A stretch of DNA of 64,000 nucleotides from Sipunculus nudus (lineage: Eukaryota; Annelida; Sipuncula; Golfingiida; Sipunculidae): assembly GCA_026874595.1 (NCBI GenBank), contig CM049308.1, forward strand, positions 92,509,624 to 92,573,623, in the 5' to 3' direction. Under the pieces are notes generated by a model. That model saw only the letters and a list, made by a program, of their open reading frames with translations. It made no database searches and was not told the origin of the DNA. This document shows positions 58,395 through 64,000 of the stretch, one piece after another (the first letter of the stretch is position 1; each line of letters opens with the position of its first letter). A program made the position numbers and the translations under genes.

Positions 58395-61300
58395 CATTTT
58401 TAGCTCAGCTGACTGAAAGTCATCTGAGCTATAGCGATCACTCTTTGTCCGTCGTCCGTCTGTCCGTCTGTCCGTCCGTTAACCAGGCACAAATCGTAAC
58501 CGCTGGACCTGGAACCTTGTAACTTGGGATTCTGAGAGGTCCATAAAAAATCTCCTTGGAAACCAGAAATTAGGTCTCTGTTACCCATATCCTTCGAGCT
58601 ATGTGGCCCCAAAGTACCCCCCAGAAAAGTCAAAAATTTCATACAAAAACTTCAATATCTCATTAACTACTTGACTGATGGTCATGATTTTTGGCATACA
58701 TATTGATCATGAGATGTTCCATTACTTCCTGCAGACTGGTGGCGCCACCTGTATTTTTCGATTTTTTACGAATTTTTTTCTCTATTTTTGAGACCTTTAA
58801 AAATGTGAACATCTGTTAACAAGGCACAAATCATAAAGACTGGACTTAGAATCTTAATTCTTGACACACTGAGAGGTCCATGAAAAATCTCCTTGGAAAC
58901 CAGAAATTAGGTCTCTGTTACCCATATCCTTCGAGCTATGGGGCCCCAAAGTACCCCCCAGAATAGTAAAAAATTTCATACAAAAACTTCAATATTTCAA
59001 TAACTACATCACTGATGGTCTTCATTTTTGGCATACATATTGATCATGAGATGTTCGATCAGTTCCTGCAGACTGGTGGCGCCACCTGTACTGTTTGATT
59101 TTTTACGATTTTTTCCTCTATTTTTGAGACCTTTGAGGATGCTGTCATCTGTAAGCGTGGCACAAATCGTAACGACTGGACCTAGAATCTTCATTTTTGA
59201 CACACTGAGAGACCTATGAAAAGTCTCCATGGAAACCAGAAATTAGGTCTCTGTTACCCATATCCTTCGAGCTATGGGGCCCAAAATTACCCCCCAGAAT
59301 AGTAAAAAATTTCATACAATAACTTCAATATCTAATTAACTACATCACTGATGGTCATGATTTTCGACATACATATTGATCATGAGATGTTTCATCAGTT
59401 TGTGCAGACTGGTGGCGCCACCTGTATTTTTCAATGTTCACGAATTGTTTTCTCCATTTTTGAGACCTTTAAGGATGTAGTTATCTGTCAACAGGGTACA
59501 AATCGTAACGACTGGACCTAGAATCTTCGTTCTTGACACACAGGGAGACCCATGATAAGTCTCCATGGAAACCTGAAATTTGGTCTCTGTTACCCATATC
59601 CTTTGAGCTATGGCACTCCAAAGTACAGCTCAGAATAATGGAAAATTTGATACAAAAGCTAAAGTAACTGAACAACTAATGCAGAGATAACCATAATTGT
59701 TTGCATGGATATTGATCATGGAGTGTTTCATAAGTTTCTGCAGACTGGTTGCACCACCTGTATTTGTTCGTTTTTTTTTACGAAATTTTTCTGTATTTTT
59801 GAGACCTTTAAAGATATGAACATCTGTTAACAGGGCACAAATCATAAAAACTGGACCCAGAATCTTCATTCTTGACACACAGGGAGACCCATGAAAAGTC
59901 TCCATGGAAACTTGAAATTAGGTCTCTGTTACCCATATTCTTTAAGCTGTATGGGTCCAAAATACCCCCCCCCCCAGAATAATGGAAAATTTGATACAAA
60001 AACTGCAGTATTTCAATAACTACAACACTGATGGTCATGATTTTCGGCATACATATTGATCATGAGCTGTTCCATCAGTTTCTGCAGACTGGGTGTGCCA
60101 CCTCTATTTTTTTTCAAATTTTTACGAATTTTTTTCTTTTTTTTGAGACCTTTAAAGATGTGGTTATCTGTCAACAGGGTACAAATCGCAACAACTGGAC
60201 CTAGAATCTTCATTCTTGTCATGCAAGGAGGCCCATGAAAGGTGCCTGTGGAAACTTGAAATTAGGTCTCTGTTACCCACATCCTTCAAGCTATAGGACT
60301 CCGAAGTATCCCTCAGAATAATGGACAATTTGATACAAAAACTAATGCAGAGATCACCATGATTTTTTGCATGGATATTGACCATTAAGTGTTTTTATTA
60401 GTTTCTGCAGACTGGTGGAGCCACCTGTATTTTTGTATCCGCCAAAATGAAGTTTTGCGGATACTATGTTTTTGACCGAGTTCCTCCACCACGGCGGCAT
60501 TCGTTTCCAGAGAGCTCCTCGGAGACTAATGGACCGATTTTTCCCAAACTTACACCTATTATCAGGTCACATGTTAACTGGTGCCTAACCAATTTGCGTT
60601 GACCTCTGACCTTTCCTATTTATCCAGTGTCCATTTGTGGGTCTGTTTCCACTCATAAACCCTCATATCTCGGGAACCGTTTGACCGATCAGGAAATAAA
60701 ATTGATACAAATGTAGCCCTTGGATTGCTTTATAACATACACAAAAAATGGTGGCGCCACCTGTAACCATGTTTGCACAGTGTCCATCTGTTCATCTGCC
60801 TTGGGTTAAAATCACTCATATCTCTGCAGTGAATTGACTAATTCACCTGAAATTCGTCATGCGTATACATCCAGGATAGCTTTCTTGATTTTATGACAGG
60901 TGGCGCCACCTACGTTCACGTTCACGCTGATGACATCCAAGCTTATATCTTGGGAACCGTTTGACCTATCAGGAAATAAAATTTATACAAATGTAGCCCT
61001 TTGATAGCTCTGTAACATACACAAAAAATGGTGGCGCCACCTGTAACAATGTTTGCACAGCGTCTGTCTGTTAGTCTGCCGTGGCCTAAAATCACTCATT
61101 TCTCTGTAGTGGTTCGACATAACTGCCTAAAATTTTGCAGGTTTATACATCGTGGACAGCTTTCTTGATTTTATGACAGGTGGCGCCACCTACATTCTAG
61201 TTAATGCTGCACACATCCAAGCTCATATCTCAGGAACCATTTGACCGATTGGGCCAAAATTGTGCATGTGTTTAGATCTCACATAGGTCTTTATCATACA

Positions 61301-61795
61301 CAAAACTGGAGGGGTTACCTGCAAAGATTTTTGCACAGTGTTTGTCTGTTTGTCTGCCATGGGCAAAAATCGCTCATATACATGTAGTGGTTTGACTTTT
61401 CTGCCTAAAATTTTGCAGGTGTATACAACTTGAACAGCTTTCTGGATTTGTGGTAGGTGGCACAACCTACATACACATTTAGGCTGCAGACATCCATGCT
61501 AATATCCAACATACCTCACTCTATTTCCCCTTGCCACTCAATCCATGCCTCACTATCCGATTTTGGCAGATACATGTAGTCACTTGTCGGTTACCCGTAT
61601 TCTAGTTTTAAAAGTTTACACATTTTTCTCTATTTTTGAGATATATAAATACAGACTAAATCTTGGCCTGTTGGTTAATCTGTTTGATGCTTCAGTTGAA
61701 TGGGTATATACTACCATTCTAATGATAAAATTTCCTTTTGCGAATCTCTTCCCAGTCAGCTGAGCGTCATGACCCATGGGTCACTTGTTTAGTTT
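58395..61795 (+). mobile_element. Family alpha element carrying a nested family C element
   Basis: The 5' end is T-run + GCTCAGCTGACTG (58403-58415), folding as AGCTCAGCTGACT (58402-58414) against AGTCATCTGAGCT (58418-58430). The 3' end is CAGTCAGCTGAGC (61753-61765, exact partner), palindrome GACCCATGGGTC (61771-61782) and ACTTGTTT. Internal ~337-bp units carry palindrome sites at 58738, 59075 and 59411, and decayed ones near 59747, 60091 and 60414. A family C copy is inserted near the 3' end. This is the closest relative in the window of 27950-31665 (-). Confidence 0.8.
60435..61605 (+). mobile_element. Family C element nested in intron 3
   Basis: The 5' end is GTATCCGCC (60435-60443) with its fold-back partner GCGGATAC. 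The 3' hairpin is about 61575-61593 (GTAGTC/GGTTAC, decayed), then 'ccgtatt' and CTAG (61602-61605) before T. Palindrome sites lie at about 60750, 60898, 61030 and 61178. Confidence 0.7.
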
Positions 61796-63286
61796 GCTGC
61801 TGTACCGGAAATTATGCAATATTCTTTTCTTATGTCAGCTGCATTTGCTTTTTATAATGGAAGGAAACATATTATGTTCTTAAATTCATGTCCACAAAGT
61901 TTTTCCATCATGTTTCCTTCGGCAGAACAGTGTTTGATACCCATCATCTTGCTTTATTCTGATATTTGCTCAAATAAAATGACAGTTTTAGGTTTAATTA
62001 GCTGAGAATTCTTTTTTTTTCACTGCATGCTACTGAAGAACAGTAAAGCGATGCCGTCTGAGGTTCCTGGGAAGTTCTAGAATGTTTGTGAATGTTTGAA
62101 TAACCTGGTTTATTGATAAATGTGCTTTACCAATGTGATCAGTTAAAAAACCTAGTTGAAAATAATTTTATTTTTTCAACAACATACTACCAAGAACAGG
62201 ATGCTATGCTTCTTAAAATTCCTAAGAAATGCTGGAAAGTGTGAGTTTGAATCACAGAATATCCATATAACCTGTGAAATATTCATAGAAACCCTTGTAA
62301 CCATATTTGTGTGTTGTGTCAATATTCGTCACTGTTGACACAGGTTGTATATCAATCAGCCAATGATTTCCAGTATCACCAATGCTTCTTTTTTAGATTA
62401 TCAGGTTAGGTTTAAATAAATTAAGATTTATTTTATGGAACATATAACCAAGTGCTCTAGAATCCCTTGAAAATTTGGACTTTTCCATGGAAGGTAAAAC
62501 GTGATCTATGGTGGTCTGTCCTTCCGTTAACTTTTAGTGTTGGCACAATAACTTACCAGGGATTTGACAAATTTTCCCCAAACTGACCATAACTTGTAAC
62601 CAATAGATTCTCTTACCCAAGTCAAATATAGGAAAAATCCACACATATTTATTAAGTTCAAAGGTCACCAAGCAACTTTGTGGTGTTGCTGCAATAACTC
62701 AGCAGGAATATGAAGGATTTTTTGATGAAACTCAAAAAATGTTAACCAATATGATATCTCATCTGAGTTGGATTTCCAGCAAATTCCATGCTTACTTAAT
62801 GAGGTCAAAGGTCCCAGACCATGGAGTCGTGATGACTTAACCAAATTTTGATGTGTTTTCATGAAACTCATTATAAATATAAACCAATAGAGTTTCTCCC
62901 CTGAATTAAATTCTCAGCAAAATTCTTGCATATTTAATGAGGTCAGAGGTCACAAAACATACAACATGCATAATGTGCTCCCTTAGTGCTCTTCTTATAA
63001 AAGGTTAAAGGAATTATTTTTACTTTAAAGACTTCAGATATATGAATAGGCCCTTTTAAAAGGATTTCCTGTATCCTTTCTGTACTATGGTATTGTTAGC
63101 CTTCAGAGCGGAGTGGATGAATTATTTAGTTGGTCACAGTCCCATGTCCAAACCTAAGTTACCACATAAGAGCAGTATTCTTCAGGGAAGTTATCAGTAA
63201 GCTGCCTCATGCATTATTTTCTGTGCTGTCTGTGGAGTTACGTGTATTGCCAATTGTCTAAATGTGTTTCATTTTCTGTTCCTCAG
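61796..63286 (+). other. Intron 3, right part
   Basis: This is AT-rich intronic sequence. 62500-62960 contains a decayed repeat ('cttccgttaac', 'gaggtcaaaggtc' and 'gaggtcagaggtcac') that resembles interiors of families alpha and B. Nothing else is recognised. Confidence 0.5.
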
Positions 63287-63353
63287 GTTGTTTGACAGTC
63301 ACAAGAAACTGCAAAAAATCAATGCAGGGTTAGAAGACAAGCTGCTACAAGTG
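63287..63353 (+). CDS. BEGAIN/TJAP1-like gene, coding exon 4 (coiled coil)
   Basis: The exon has acceptor 'cattttctgttcctcag', donor CAAGTG|gtaggt and 67 nt. The first base completes Arg75, and it leaves in phase 0 after residue 97. It encodes LFDSHKKLQKINAGLEDKL, which matches the family signature LQxINxxLEDKL of BEGAIN and the TNQELEDKL of TJAP1. That signature fixes the family. The next exon lies beyond the window, so the protein is incomplete here. Confidence 0.85.
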
Positions 63354-64000
63354 GTAGGTCAGATTTCACCATATATGTATTTCCCAGTAAAAATTTCCTG
63401 TGCATGAAGCAAATTTGAACTTGATCATATGTTTGTGTGTGCTTTTTTAGCTTAGCTCACTATAAGTCATCTGAGCTATAGTCATGGTCCTTTGGCTGTC
63501 GTCAGTCTGTCTGACCATCTGGCCGTCTGGATGTCTGTTAACAAGGCATGTTTTGAAACTGTTGGACCTACAAATCCAAAATTCAACAAAGTGTAAGATG
63601 TCCCTAGGACAAAAAAAATTAATAATATGTTTCTCAGGCACTTTTTTTAGGAAAATGATGTGGGCGGGCGGCATTTTATTTAATTTTTTTATACAAATGA
63701 CGTAATGATAATCTATGAGAAAATAAATGACTTATAGGTAGAATTGTCATAATTTTTAATGGATCTTTGAAATATGTAACATTTATTCTTCTTTTACATG
63801 TAATATCAATATACAAAGCAGATATATACAACTATGGGTGTCAAAATATGGCAGTAGATGCCAGAACACATGGGGCCTGCAGTTAGCCCATCGAAATACA
63901 TTATTGTCATGCGTTATTAAAACAAGATCCAAGATTAAAGAAATACATTAGAAATTTCTTTATGTCTCATATAATCTTTGTTGGTATTTAATCTGATTAA
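63354..64000 (+). mobile_element. Intron with a decayed family alpha 5' end
   Basis: At 63445-63545 there is a T-run, 'agcttagctcactataagtcatctgagctatag' spread over the fold-back, and 'ctgtcgtcagtctgtctgac'. This is the alpha head in plus orientation. The rest to the window edge is AT-rich and shows no tail or exon. Confidence 0.45.

Noticed and set aside
20000-61795. Large inverted duplication of a whole 10-kb block (20-31.7 kb versus 51-61.8 kb)
   Set aside because: The order of elements is the same on both sides although the orientation flips. A true inverted duplication would reverse the order, so separate insertions explain it better.

Overview
This window is eukaryotic, AT-rich and intron-rich, and most of it is repetitive non-coding DNA. 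It has canonical GT/AG introns, short coding exons, LINE and tRNA-SINE remnants, and many non-autonomous elements that carry internal tandem repeats. The repeat style, together with animal-specific genes (PAXX and a BEGAIN/TJAP1-family coiled-coil gene), suggests a marine invertebrate, most likely a bivalve mollusc. The phylum is inferred from repeat style, not proven. All coordinates were counted by hand and no alignment or folding program was run.

Two host genes can be reconstructed. (1) PAXX, a Ku-binding factor of non-homologous end joining, lies on the minus strand as a complete two-exon gene: exon 1 at 34461-34699 and exon 2 at 26969-27347. It encodes 205 residues, and its 7.1-kb intron is packed with repeats. 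(2) The 5' part of a BEGAIN/TJAP1-like gene lies on the plus strand, with coding exons at 47584-47601, 55947-55987, 57361-57525 and 63287-63353. The splice phases agree throughout, and the gene runs off the right edge. About 34.7-34.95 kb there is a compact promoter-like segment with CRE, ETS and YY1-like motifs. It may fire both ways, because a splice donor on the plus strand follows at 34943.

Layout: 1-24.7 kb is intergenic. It holds a complete tandem-repeat element (1.8-4.5 kb), a nested element (6.9-8.1 kb), a LINE 3' fragment (9.0-10.6 kb), an 18-copy 62-bp minisatellite running into a tRNA-SINE (11.85-13.2 kb), an 80-bp near-perfect palindrome (18.3 kb), and a nest of minus-strand elements (17.8-24.7 kb). 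24.9-34.7 kb is a MITE and the PAXX locus. 34.9-47.5 kb is mostly featureless apart from a LINE fragment and a 2.9-kb element carrying an array of nuclear-receptor half-sites. 47.6-64 kb is the BEGAIN/TJAP1-like gene, with introns filled by plus-oriented elements.

The most interesting theme is that at least five repeat families with different ends share one blueprint. They have an 11-14 bp subterminal inverted repeat, usually a 5' terminal hairpin, and a short GC-rich hairpin just before a CTAG or CTTGTT 3' end. Their interiors are tandem repeats built around one invariant palindrome, GGTGGCGCCACC. This matches non-autonomous Helentron/Helitron2-type (HINE-like) elements. No Rep-helicase is encoded here, so they would depend on one elsewhere.
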